The notes beneath the pieces are model-generated. The model did no database searches. It was not told where the DNA came from and was given only the letters and a program-made list of their open reading frames with translations. A program made the translations under genes and the position numbers. Below, piece by piece: positions 1-7,240 of a DNA stretch of 51,781 nt. The stretch covers positions 1 through 51,781 of the forward strand of contig CAZWFQ010000022.1 of NCBI GenBank assembly GCA_964633225.1. The letters are read 5' to 3'. Positions within the stretch are counted from its first letter, which is position 1. Each line of letters starts with the position of its first letter. The stretch is from JAKQIM01 sp964633225. GTDB lineage: Bacteria; Chloroflexota; Anaerolineae; Anaerolineales; UBA4823.

Positions 1-1
1 C

Positions 2-1171
2 GGCGAGTTGATTGCAGATGTGATGGACAAGGTCGGCAAAGACGGCGTCATTACAGTTGAAGAATCCAAGGGCCTGCAGTTCGAGACTGAGTACGTCGAA
101 GGTATGCAGTTCGATCGCGGTTACATTTCGCCCTACTTCATCACCGACCCCGAACACATGGAAGCCAGCATCTCGGATCCTTACATCCTGATCTACGACA
201 AGAAGATCTCTGCCGCGGCTGATATCGTGCCTCTGCTTGAGAAGATGGTCCAGATCGGCCGCCGCGAACTGCTCATCCTGGCCGAGGACATTGACGGCGA
301 AGCTCTGGCGACCCTCGTTTTGAACAAGATCCGCGGCATGCTCAATGTCGTCGGCGTCAAGGCCCCTGGCTTTGGTGATCGCCGCAAGGCTATGCTGCAG
401 GACATTGCTGTCCTCACCGGTGGCCAGGTCATCTCTGAAGAGACCGGTCGCAAGCTCGACACCACCACCGTGGCCGACCTGGGCCATTGTGAAAAGATCG
501 TCGTCGATAAAGACAACACCACCATCGTCGGTGGCAAGGGCGATGCCGCCGGTATCAAGGGCCGCATTGACCAGATCCGCATTGAGATCGACAAGAGCAC
601 CAGCGACTACGACAAAGAAAAACTCCAGGAACGCCTGGCCAAGCTCTCCGGCGGCGTCGCCATCATCCGTGTTGGTGCTGCCACCGAGACCGAGCTGAAG
701 GAAAAGAAGCACCGCGTCGAAGACGCCCTCTCTGCCACCCGCGCTGCCGTTGAAGACGGCATCGTCCCTGGCGGTGGTGTTGCCCTGATCAATGCCATGG
801 TTGCCATTGACTCGGTTGAAGTGGACAGCGAAGATGCCCGCTTCGGCGTCAAGATGGTCAAGAAGGCCCTCGAAGTGCCCATGCGCAAGATCGCTGAGAA
901 CGCCGGCCAGGATGGCTCGGTGGTGCTCGAAACCGTTCGCCGCATGCAGAAGGAAAAGAAGAACAAGCGCATCGGTTACAACGTCATCAGCGAAGAGTAC
1001 GGTGACATGGTTAAAGCCGGCGTCATCGACCCCGCCAAGGTGACCCGCGGCGCCCTCGAGAATGCCGCTTCTATCGCCGCCATGATCCTCACCACTGAGG
1101 CCCTCATCACCGACGTTCCCGAAAAAGAAAAAGCCCCTGCCATGCCCCCCGGCGGCGGGATGGATTACTAA
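2..1171 (+). CDS. groEL: Chaperonin GroEL (Hsp60), 3' part; 5' end lies outside the window
   Basis: C-terminal 389 residues of the 60-kDa chaperonin, which forms the double-ring ATP-driven folding chamber with GroES in the cytoplasm. The frame is open from base 2 (GELIADVMDKVGKDGVITVE), so there is no start here; TTG and ATG codons further in are internal. Diagnostic stretches are VKAPGFGDRRKAML in the apical domain, the SGGVAIIRVGAATE segment and EDGIVPGGGVAL in the equatorial domain. About 150 N-terminal residues of a normal 540-residue GroEL are missing. The tail ends PPGGGMDY, a short version of the usual Gly-Met-rich tail. A strong hairpin follows at once, so groEL is the last gene of its transcript. 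Confidence 0.98.
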   Translation, partial: GELIADVMDKVGKDGVITVEESKGLQFETEYVEGMQFDRGYISPYFITDPEHMEASISDPYILIYDKKISAAADIVPLLEKMVQIGRRELLILAEDIDGEALATLVLNKIRGMLNVVGVKAPGFGDRRKAMLQDIAVLTGGQVISEETGRKLDTTTVADLGHCEKIVVDKDNTTIVGGKGDAAGIKGRIDQIRIEIDKSTSDYDKEKLQERLAKLSGGVAIIRVGAATETELKEKKHRVEDALSATRAAVEDGIVPGGGVALINAMVAIDSVEVDSEDARFGVKMVKKALEVPMRKIAENAGQDGSVVLETVRRMQKEKKNKRIGYNVISEEYGDMVKAGVIDPAKVTRGALENAASIAAMILTTEALITDVPEKEKAPAMPPGGGMDY

Positions 1172-1181
1172 AAGATTTGTC

Positions 1182-1223
1182 AATCAAAAAGAAGTGGCGT
1201 TTCGGCGCCACTTCTTTTTGATT
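1182..1223. terminator. Bidirectional-type terminator after groEL
   Basis: Perfect 18-bp stem (1182-1199 with 1206-1223) and a 6-nt loop. The outer stem is A-rich on the left and T-rich on the right (AAAAAG...CTTTTT), so the U tract lies inside the stem and can work in either direction. It separates groEL from the RNase J gene. Confidence 0.9.
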
Positions 1224-1229
1224 TACGGG

Positions 1230-1235
1230 TACAAT
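1230..1235 (+). promoter_or_regulatory. -10 box (TACAAT) of the RNase J gene, probably leaderless
   Basis: TACAAT ends 8 nt before the ATG at 1244 and there is no Shine-Dalgarno sequence. A transcript from this box would start at or next to the ATG. No clear -35 hexamer is visible because the terminator stem lies just upstream. Confidence 0.6.
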
Positions 1236-1243
1236 CAGGCATT

Positions 1244-2884
1244 ATGAGCGAACAAAAATTACGCATTATCCCCATCGGTGGGCTGGGGGAAGTTGGCAAG
1301 AACATGATGGTGGTCGAATACAATGAGCAGATCCTCATTATCGACGCCGGTCTCATGTTCCCCGAGAATGATATGCTCGGGATTGATTACATCATCCCCG
1401 ATTTTCAATACCTGCTTGATAAACGCGACAAGATCAACGGCATCGTCGTCACCCACGGGCATGAAGACCATACCGGCGCCATGCGCCACCTGCTGGAAGA
1501 GGTCAATGCCCCCATCTATGCCACTCCGCTGACCCGCGGCCTGGTGGAAGTCAAGCTCTCGCGCGGTGGATTGCTCAACCAGTTGCAGATGAACACCATT
1601 GATGCCGGGCAGATGGTCAACATTGGTCCTTTCCAGGTAGAGTTCTTCCATGTCTGTCATTCTATCCCCGATGGCGTGGGGTTGGGCATCACCACCCCTG
1701 CCGGGCTTATTATCCATTCGGGCGACTTTAAGTTTGACCATACCCCGGTGGATAACTGGCCTACAGATTTCGCCAAGCTGGGCGAATTTTCGGGGCGCGG
1801 GGTGCTGGCCTTGCTGGCTGACTCTACCAATGCCGATAAAGCCGGCTGGACGCCCTCTGAGCGCGTCATTGACCCCGCTTTCGACCAGGTCTTCCGCTCG
1901 GCCCCGGGCCGCATCATCGTTGCCACCTTTGCCTCGGTCATCTCGCGCATGCAGCAGGTGGCCAATGCCGCCCTGCGCCATGGCCGCAAGATGGCCTTTG
2001 TGGGCACCAGCATGAACGAGAACGCCCGCATTGCCCGCAAGCTCGACTACTTGAATGTGCCCGATGACCTCCTGGTTAGCGCTGAGCAGGCCGTCAAGAT
2101 GAAGCCTTGTGAGGTGGTGTTGATGTGTACCGGCTCTCAAGGCGAGCCGTCTTCAATCCTGGGCCGCCTGGCGGCTGGCACCAATCGCCAGTTTGACCTG
2201 GTGGCGGGGGATACGGTGGTGCTTTCATCACACCCTATTCCCGGAAATGAAGAAAGCGTCCACCGCACCATCAATCGCCTCTTCCGCCGCGGCGCCAATG
2301 TGATCTACGATGCGGTCGCACCGGTGCACGTCTCGGGTCATGCCAGCCAGGAGGAAATGAAGCTGCTGCTCAACCTGGTGAAGCCCAAATATTTCATCCC
2401 CATTCACGGTGAGCTGCGTCACCTGCATGCCCATGCCTCCCTGGCTCGCCAACTGGGCCTGCCTGCCGAAAACGCGCGGGTCATTGAGAACGGCTGTGTG
2501 GTCGAATTTGACCAGGGCGAGATGCGCCTTTCAGAACGCGTTCCTGGGGGTTATGTCTTTGTGGATGGCTCAGGGGTAGGAGACATTGATTCGAGCGTGG
2601 TGCGCGAGCGCGAGGCCCTGGCGCGTGATGGCCTGGTGCTGGTGAACCTGACCCTCGATCGCCATACCGGCTTGTTGACCGAAGAGCCCGAGATCATCAC
2701 CCGCGGCCTTATCCTGACGCGCGACGCCGACGAGCTGCTTGCCAGCATGCAAAAATTGATCGATGAGATCGTGCGCCGTGGCAATGGCAGCCTTCAGCAA
2801 GACTTGCAAGAAGCGCTGAAATCTCTTATATATAATGAAATAAAGCGCCGCCCAGTGATCTTCGTCATCGCCAACCGGGCTTAA
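1244..2884 (+). CDS. rnj: Ribonuclease J
   Basis: Ribonuclease J is a zinc-dependent endo- and 5'-3' exoribonuclease of the beta-CASP metallo-beta-lactamase family, acting in rRNA and mRNA maturation and decay. The 546-residue length is normal for the family. The N-terminal IPIGGLGEVGKNM is typical, the metal motif HGHEDH is at residues 71-76, and the downstream SGHASQEE and PIHGE motifs of the beta-CASP and RNA-binding parts are present. The C-terminal domain is complete. The ATG at 1244 is chosen because a -10 box lies 8 nt upstream and the family N-terminus starts there. A convergent terminator follows the stop. Confidence 0.97.
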   Translation: MSEQKLRIIPIGGLGEVGKNMMVVEYNEQILIIDAGLMFPENDMLGIDYIIPDFQYLLDKRDKINGIVVTHGHEDHTGAMRHLLEEVNAPIYATPLTRGLVEVKLSRGGLLNQLQMNTIDAGQMVNIGPFQVEFFHVCHSIPDGVGLGITTPAGLIIHSGDFKFDHTPVDNWPTDFAKLGEFSGRGVLALLADSTNADKAGWTPSERVIDPAFDQVFRSAPGRIIVATFASVISRMQQVANAALRHGRKMAFVGTSMNENARIARKLDYLNVPDDLLVSAEQAVKMKPCEVVLMCTGSQGEPSSILGRLAAGTNRQFDLVAGDTVVLSSHPIPGNEESVHRTINRLFRRGANVIYDAVAPVHVSGHASQEEMKLLLNLVKPKYFIPIHGELRHLHAHASLARQLGLPAENARVIENGCVVEFDQGEMRLSERVPGGYVFVDGSGVGDIDSSVVREREALARDGLVLVNLTLDRHTGLLTEEPEIITRGLILTRDADELLASMQKLIDEIVRRGNGSLQQDLQEALKSLIYNEIKRRPVIFVIANRA

Positions 2885-2885
2885 T

Positions 2886-2932
2886 ATTTGGAATCTTTGG
2901 ATGCTATTTTATATTATCCAAAGATTCCAAAT
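2886..2932. terminator. Convergent terminator between rnj and pcm, overlapping the pcm 3' end
   Basis: Perfect 17-bp stem (2886-2902 with 2916-2932) and a 13-nt AT-rich loop. The right arm encodes the last residues and stop codon of the minus-strand pcm gene, so the final KFGIFG of that protein is a translation of the terminator. Confidence 0.85.
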
Positions 2933-3591
2933 TTGTTATCTGAATGCCAGCCGAACTCACCGCGCAGCGGCACAAAGGCAACCGGCAAGATCTCCTCGGG
3001 GGTAAAGGCGGTCCCTTTGCGTACCCAGCGTTCCAGGGTTTGCATGCCCCGGCTGCCCACGGGAATGACCAGCCGCCCACCATCGTCCAACTGGTCGAGC
3101 AGGGGCTGCGGCACCTGCGGGGCAGCCGCCGTCACCAGGATCGCCTGGTAGGGCGCATAGCCTGGCAGTCCCACCGACCCATCCCCCAGGTGAATGGTCA
3201 CATTCTTCAGCTCCAGCCGCCTCAGCAGCGCTTCGGCCCGTTCAGCCAGGCCGGCATGCCGCTCGATGCTGTGCACCTGGCCCGCCAGGTGTGCCAGCAC
3301 CGCCGCCTGGTAGCCTGAGCCGGTACCCACTTCTAATACCCGCTCCTCGCCCTGCAAGCCCAGCAGGTCGGTCATCAGGGCCACAATGTAAGGCTGTGAG
3401 ATGGTCTGCCCCTCGCCGATTGGCAGCGGCCCATCGCTGTAGGCGCTCCCGGCATATTCGCGCGGCACAAATAGGTGCCGGGGCACTTGTTTCAACGCTT
3501 CCAGCAGGCGCGGCTCACAGATCCCCCGCCGCACGATCTGTTCTCGGATCATGCGCTTGCGTTCGCCGAGATAGCCAGGCTCATCGTTCAT
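2914..3591 (-). CDS. pcm: Protein-L-isoaspartate O-methyltransferase
   Basis: PCMT family enzyme that uses S-adenosylmethionine to methylate isoaspartyl residues in damaged proteins, starting their repair in the cytoplasm. Family signatures visible: VPRHLFVP, the GEGQTISQPYIVALM substrate segment, SAM motif I VLEVGTGSGYQAAVLA, and the post-motif LVTAAAPQVPQPLLDQL. Start chosen at MNDEPGYL (3591), with AGGA a few bases upstream. An in-frame ATG at 3609 would add six residues but lies inside a perfect hairpin. The last residues come from the convergent terminator and are probably not functional. Downstream of the M42 peptidase on the same strand. Confidence 0.93.
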   Translation of the reverse strand: MNDEPGYLGERKRMIREQIVRRGICEPRLLEALKQVPRHLFVPREYAGSAYSDGPLPIGEGQTISQPYIVALMTDLLGLQGEERVLEVGTGSGYQAAVLAHLAGQVHSIERHAGLAERAEALLRRLELKNVTIHLGDGSVGLPGYAPYQAILVTAAAPQVPQPLLDQLDDGGRLVIPVGSRGMQTLERWVRKGTAFTPEEILPVAFVPLRGEFGWHSDNKFGIFG

Positions 3592-3601
3592 TGCAGTCCT
3601 A

Positions 3602-3641
3602 TCCAGCATAATGCCCCAGATTTCTGGGGCATTATGCTGGA
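3602..3641. terminator. 19-bp perfect hairpin between the M42 peptidase and pcm
   Basis: Inverted repeat 3602-3620 with 3623-3641, 19 bp without mismatch and only two bases between arms. It lies just after the minus-strand peptidase stop and just before pcm. It has no U tract, so it may be an attenuator, an RNA-stabilising element or a terminator. Confidence 0.6.
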
Positions 3642-3646
3642 GAATA

Positions 3647-4696
3647 TTATTCTCCCAGCAGGTAAGCCATCACCCACTGCGTGGTGGCTGCCAGCGCTTC
3701 CAGGTGGGTGCGCTCGTAGTTGTGCGAGGCATCCACCCCCGGCCCGATCAGGGCCACCGCCACATCGCCGCCAGCCCGCCAGAAGGCCTCTCCATCCGAG
3801 CCGTAGTAAGGGTAGATGTCCACCACATATGGGATCTGGTGTTTGTCTGCCAGGCTGCGCAGGCGTTGGCTCAATCCGTGGTGATAAGGCCCGCCCGAAT
3901 CTTTGACGCATAAGGTGCTGTGGAATTCGTCGGAGGTCTGGCCTTCGCCCACCGCCGCCATATCCACCGCCACCAGTTCAACCACCTCTGGCGGGATGCC
4001 TGCCGCCGCCCCGTGGCCCACCTCCTCGTAATTGCTGATCAAGAAGAAGGTCTTTTGGACTGGTTTACGCCCAGCCTCTTGCAGGGCCTTGATTGCCGCG
4101 GCAATGCAGGCCACGCAGGCTTTATCGTCCAGGTGGCGTGAGCGCACGAAGCCATTGGTGATCTCTACTCGCGGGTCAAAGGCCACAAAATCGCCTACCC
4201 GGATGCCCAGCTTCTCGGTCTCTTCCTTCGACATGGTACGAGCATCCAGGCGCACTTCCATGTTTTCGTCTTCGCGCGGCGTATCGCTCACGGCTTTCCC
4301 GTATACATGCCCCGAGGCTTTGCTGAGCAAGATCGAGCCGCGCACCGTCTCGCTGCCGCTGGCAAAGACCGTACAGCCCTCGCCCTCGGCTGTGTTCCAG
4401 GCAAAGCCGCCGATCTTGGTCAATTTCAAGCGCCCATTGGCCTTGATCTCCTTGACCATGGCCCCCAACGTATCGGCGTGCGCCGTGAGGGCGCGTGGGG
4501 CGTTGGCCTTCTGGCCGGCCCATTCTACCAACAGGGCTCCCTTACGCGTGCGGCTCAGCTTCAGCCCTTCAAAAACCCCCAGTGCTTGCTCGGTATATTC
4601 GATGGCCTGTTGAGAAAACCCGGTTGGGCTGGGCGTATTCAGCAGTCCGCTCAAAAAACGCAGTAAATATTCCTGATCAATCTTTGGCAGGGCCAT
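3647..4696 (-). CDS. M42 family metallopeptidase, closest to the NAGGN-associated subgroup
   Basis: Cytoplasmic di-metal aminopeptidase of clan MH, 349 residues. Ligand and catalytic motifs appear in order: TAHADTLGA, SRHLDDKA, SNYEEVGHGAA, VDMAAVGEGQ and the C-terminal GPGVDASHNYERTH. The DIYPYYGSDGEA and KDSGGPYHH stretches resemble the M42 peptidases found near N-acetylglutaminylglutamine amide synthesis genes, but no such genes are in this window, so the substrate is open. Start at MALPKIDQ (4696) because AAGGAG lies 8 nt upstream; the longer frame to 4720 has no ribosome site. It lies 20 nt after the thioesterase gene and is probably cotranscribed. Confidence 0.88.
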   Translation of the reverse strand: MALPKIDQEYLLRFLSGLLNTPSPTGFSQQAIEYTEQALGVFEGLKLSRTRKGALLVEWAGQKANAPRALTAHADTLGAMVKEIKANGRLKLTKIGGFAWNTAEGEGCTVFASGSETVRGSILLSKASGHVYGKAVSDTPREDENMEVRLDARTMSKEETEKLGIRVGDFVAFDPRVEITNGFVRSRHLDDKACVACIAAAIKALQEAGRKPVQKTFFLISNYEEVGHGAAAGIPPEVVELVAVDMAAVGEGQTSDEFHSTLCVKDSGGPYHHGLSQRLRSLADKHQIPYVVDIYPYYGSDGEAFWRAGGDVAVALIGPGVDASHNYERTHLEALAATTQWVMAYLLGE

Positions 4697-4716
4697 CGTA
4701 ACATCTCCTTGAAACG

Positions 4717-5154
4717 TCATTCATCCTGTTGGTCGGTTGGTGTCAACCCTTCAAATTCCAGGATTTTCTTGCGCCACGCATCAGGTATTGCCGCCGTCTG
4801 TCCGGCGCGCAGGTCATAAGTCACCAGCACGGCTTCGCTGCTGGCAAATTTGCGCCCATCTTGTCCTTCGATGCAGCACTCTGAATGCAGGCTTTTATTG
4901 CCCAGGTGGGTAAAGCGCACCCCCACCCGCACCGCATCTCCAAACAAGATCGGCGCCTGAAACGTGACGTGCACATCTGCCAGCACCATGCCCACATCCA
5001 AGAAGGAATTCCCTTCCCGCAGCCCCAGGTGGCGGATATACGACACGCGCGCCTGTTCCATGTAGGTCAGGTATTTGGCGTTGTTGACATGCCCCTGGGG
5101 GTCCAGGTCGCCGTAGCGCACTTCGATGGGGTGATAGTAATGAAATTCTGGCAC
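4717..5154 (-). CDS. Acyl-CoA thioesterase, 4-hydroxybenzoyl-CoA thioesterase (hotdog) family
   Basis: Small hotdog-fold protein of 145 residues expected to hydrolyse acyl-CoA thioesters in the cytoplasm; the acyl substrate is unknown. The family motif VRYGDLDPQGHVNNAKYLTYMEQAR carries the conserved Asp (YGDLDPQGH) and the HVNN turn, followed by a central strand VTFQAPILFGDAVRVGV. The start is GTG at 5154: TATAAT ends 6 nt upstream, there is no ribosome site, and the motif starts only about 10 residues later. First gene of a unit that continues into the M42 peptidase. Confidence 0.88.
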   Translation of the reverse strand: MPEFHYYHPIEVRYGDLDPQGHVNNAKYLTYMEQARVSYIRHLGLREGNSFLDVGMVLADVHVTFQAPILFGDAVRVGVRFTHLGNKSLHSECCIEGQDGRKFASSEAVLVTYDLRAGQTAAIPDAWRKKILEFEGLTPTDQQDE

Positions 5155-5160
5155 ACATGA

Positions 5161-5166
5161 ATTATA
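5161..5166 (-). promoter_or_regulatory. -10 box (TATAAT) of the thioesterase gene, probably leaderless with GTG start
   Basis: On the minus strand TATAAT is followed by 6 nt and then the GTG start codon. The box sits between the start codon and the 52-bp palindrome that ends the upstream crp-type gene. Confidence 0.6.
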
Positions 5167-5167
5167 T

Positions 5168-5219
5168 CCGAAAACAGAGGCAGGGCAGCCACGCGTGGCT
5201 GCCCTGCCTCTGTTTTCGG
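5168..5219. terminator. Terminator of the MBL/Crp operon: 52-bp perfect palindrome
   Basis: Two 26-nt arms (5168-5193 and 5194-5219) match without a single mismatch and without a spacer. The ends carry CCGAAAACAGAGG and its complement, so T tracts lie inside the stem. It starts 2 nt after the Crp-type stop codon. Confidence 0.85.
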
Positions 5220-5221
5220 CT

Positions 5222-5914
5222 TTAGCAGAACTTTGCTAAAGATGCCCGGTCATGTACCATGATGTGTCCGTTATGGTCCACCGAGATGTAATGGTAATTC
5301 TTGAAAGACACCATCACCTGGTTGACCCGCTTGCGTGAGGCGCCCACCAGGTCGGCGAAATCGCCCTGCGTCAGTCGGATGGGAATGAGCACATCCCCAT
5401 TGCCTGAGGTTTCACCGTATTTCTCGGCAAAGGCCAGTAGTTGGCGGGCCATGCGCCCATACACATCCAGGGTCGCCAGGGTTTGAATTTGCTCGTTCGC
5501 CAGGCGCACCCGGCTGGAAAGGATGCGCACCAGGTTGATCGCCAATGCCGGGATCACCAGCATCGCCTCCTGGAAGCTCGTCCGGTCGATCCACAGCAGG
5601 GTCGTCTCTTCCAGGGTCACCACGCTGGCCGAGCGCCCGGCACTGTCCAGCAGGCTCATCTCGCCGACTGTATCTCCAGGGCCCAGGATAGCCAGCACCA
5701 CATCTTGCCCGCCGGCTTGCTCAATGTGTACTTTGAGGGTGCCATCCAGCACAATGTACACAGCCTCACCCGGCATTTCGACCGTGATGATGTTCGTTTC
5801 TGATTGGAAAGTGCGGCAGTGCATCCGCTCTGCCAGCCATTCCATCTGCTTGGGCGGGATGCCCTTGAACAACGCCAAACCTTCTAACTCTTGGGCATTC
5901 GGTTTGAGGATCAT
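5222..5914 (-). CDS. Crp/Fnr family transcriptional regulator
   Basis: Cytoplasmic DNA-binding regulator of 230 residues. An N-terminal cyclic-nucleotide-binding-type beta-roll covers about residues 15-130 (VYIVLDGTLKVHIE, GPGDTVGEMSLLD, GRSASVVTLEET), then a dimerisation helix near 130-150, then a Crp-type helix-turn-helix near 175-215 (LTQGDFADLVGASRKRVNQV). The roll keeps the GEMSLLD and GRSASV segments that contact cAMP in true Crp, but the ligand cannot be told from sequence. There is no Fnr-type N-terminal Cys cluster. Its start overlaps the stop of the MBL gene by 4 nt (ATGA), so the two are translationally coupled. Confidence 0.93.
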   Translation of the reverse strand: MILKPNAQELEGLALFKGIPPKQMEWLAERMHCRTFQSETNIITVEMPGEAVYIVLDGTLKVHIEQAGGQDVVLAILGPGDTVGEMSLLDSAGRSASVVTLEETTLLWIDRTSFQEAMLVIPALAINLVRILSSRVRLANEQIQTLATLDVYGRMARQLLAFAEKYGETSGNGDVLIPIRLTQGDFADLVGASRKRVNQVMVSFKNYHYISVDHNGHIMVHDRASLAKFC

Positions 5915-6951
5915 AGCACCTCACCTCCCTGGGTCTTTACCGTGGCTGTCTGCTGCATTGGCCGGCAGGCGCGGCCAATGCACTCGCTTGCCTGGTTACC
6001 AGATTTATCTCCAATTATAATCTCTAGACCTTCGTAAGCCGAGACCACATTTGGGAATTCTTGCCGCGCCCGGGCCTCGATTACGTGGATCATCTCGTCG
6101 TCATACTGCGGTTCGTGGTGGGTCAGCACCAACTGCCGGACGCCCGCCGCCCGTGCCACTTCGCAGGCCATCAAAGCGGTGGAGTGGCCCCAACCCTGGG
6201 TAGCAGGGTAGCCTGCCATCTGCCCGTTGTAGTGCTCCTCAGCGTACTGCGCATCGTGGATCAGCAGGTCGGCCCCGCGGGCAAAGTTGACCAGGCGCCG
6301 GTCGCCGCCCACGTAACCTTCGGTGTCGGTGGCGTACACCAGCGAGTACCCGCCCCACTCGATGCGGTAGAGCATCACCCCGCCCGGGTGGGCGTACGAG
6401 CGCACGCAGCGCACTTTGACCACATTCCTAAGGTCTCCGGTGGGCGTGCCGGGGTCTTCGGCCCCGCTCACCAGCACACCCCCCACCGATTCGCCCAGGA
6501 AGACCACGTCCGTATCGCGCAGGCCGTAGAAGGCTTTGACCGAGCCCATCTCTCGCAGCGTGATCGGAAAGGTCGGCGGCGACATGGTGCTGCCCAGCAC
6601 ATCTTCGATGGCATGCTCTAAGATGGCTGTCCCGAACAGGTTCAAGCGCGTGGTGGGGACGAAGGCCGGCGAGAAGAAGGGGAAGCCCTGGGTATGGTCG
6701 TGGTGCAGGTGGCTGAAGAGCAGGGTTGCTTCGATCGGCTTGCCTGTCTGGCGCAAGCGCGCCATCAGCTCGCGCCCCAACCCAATGATCCCCGTCCCGG
6801 CATCCAGGATGATGGTATGATCACCGGCGCGCACTTCGATGCAAGAAGTGTTGCCGCCGTAATGCAGGGTGTTGGCGCCTGGCACAGGGTAGCTGCCCCG
6901 CACTCCCCAGAACTTGATCGAAAGGGTTTGGTTGTTGGTTGTGGCGTTCAT
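5911..6951 (-). CDS. MBL-fold metallo-hydrolase (RNase Z / phosphodiesterase-like)
   Basis: Predicted soluble metal-dependent hydrolase of 346 residues. WGVRGSYPVPG and YGGNTSC are typical of this MBL subgroup, and HLHHDH at 81-86 is the metal site (H81, H83, D85, H86), with later metal ligands in VYATDTEG and LVLTHHEP. A phosphodiester-type substrate, such as a cyclic nucleotide or RNA, is possible but not shown. Start at 6951 because GGAGG lies 7-10 nt upstream; the frame runs 41 codons further upstream with no ribosome site and across the promoter. Cotranscribed with the Crp-type gene. Confidence 0.85.
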   Translation of the reverse strand: MNATTNNQTLSIKFWGVRGSYPVPGANTLHYGGNTSCIEVRAGDHTIILDAGTGIIGLGRELMARLRQTGKPIEATLLFSHLHHDHTQGFPFFSPAFVPTTRLNLFGTAILEHAIEDVLGSTMSPPTFPITLREMGSVKAFYGLRDTDVVFLGESVGGVLVSGAEDPGTPTGDLRNVVKVRCVRSYAHPGGVMLYRIEWGGYSLVYATDTEGYVGGDRRLVNFARGADLLIHDAQYAEEHYNGQMAGYPATQGWGHSTALMACEVARAAGVRQLVLTHHEPQYDDEMIHVIEARARQEFPNVVSAYEGLEIIIGDKSGNQASECIGRACRPMQQTATVKTQGGEVL

Positions 6952-7003
6952 AGCTGCTTCCTCCTTTTCTCTGTTTTCGTACCGTGCTGCTTGTTTCATG
7001 CTT

Positions 7004-7032
7004 ATTATCCCAAAACGGCCCCCTGGGTACAA
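7004..7032 (-). promoter_or_regulatory. Sigma-70-type promoter of the MBL/Crp operon
   Basis: On the minus strand: -35 TTGTAC (7027-7032), 17-nt spacer, -10 GATAAT (7004-7009). The start of transcription would be near 6997, giving a leader of about 46 nt that contains the GGAGG ribosome site. Confidence 0.55.
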
Positions 7033-7180
7033 GGAAATATTTCTCACCCTGATATAGAAAGTACTCTCATACAATCTGTAACAATTGGGCAGCGGAAAGC
7101 GTTATATATTTTTTGCCGCAGCTTCTCGGGAACTTTTCCTCCCTTTTCAACATCTATCAATATGCCTATTCATTCAATTT

Positions 7181-7210
7181 CCTCTGTGTTCTCTGCGTCT
7201 CTGCGGTAAA
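7181..7210 (-). repeat. Dispersed GCAGAGACGCAGAG-type repeat
   Basis: Read on the minus strand this is a TTTACCGCAGAGACGCAGAG-type sequence followed by AACACAGAGG, a short repeat seen between genes in many unrelated bacteria. Related copies lie at both ends of the EamA gene (25818 and 26695). Confidence 0.55.
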
Positions 7211-7227
7211 GTTCTTACACCTTGCGG

Positions 7228-7233
7228 TATAAT
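7228..7233 (+). promoter_or_regulatory. -10 box (TATAAT) of the TPR membrane protein gene, probably leaderless
   Basis: TATAAT is followed by 7 nt and the ATG at 7241. An ATG at 7232 overlaps the box itself, so the later ATG is preferred. Confidence 0.6.
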
Positions 7234-7240
7234 GTGCCCC

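Noticed and set aside
7085..7240. N-terminal extension of the TPR membrane protein to 7085
   Set aside because: It would cross a dispersed repeat and the TATAAT box and has no ribosome site.
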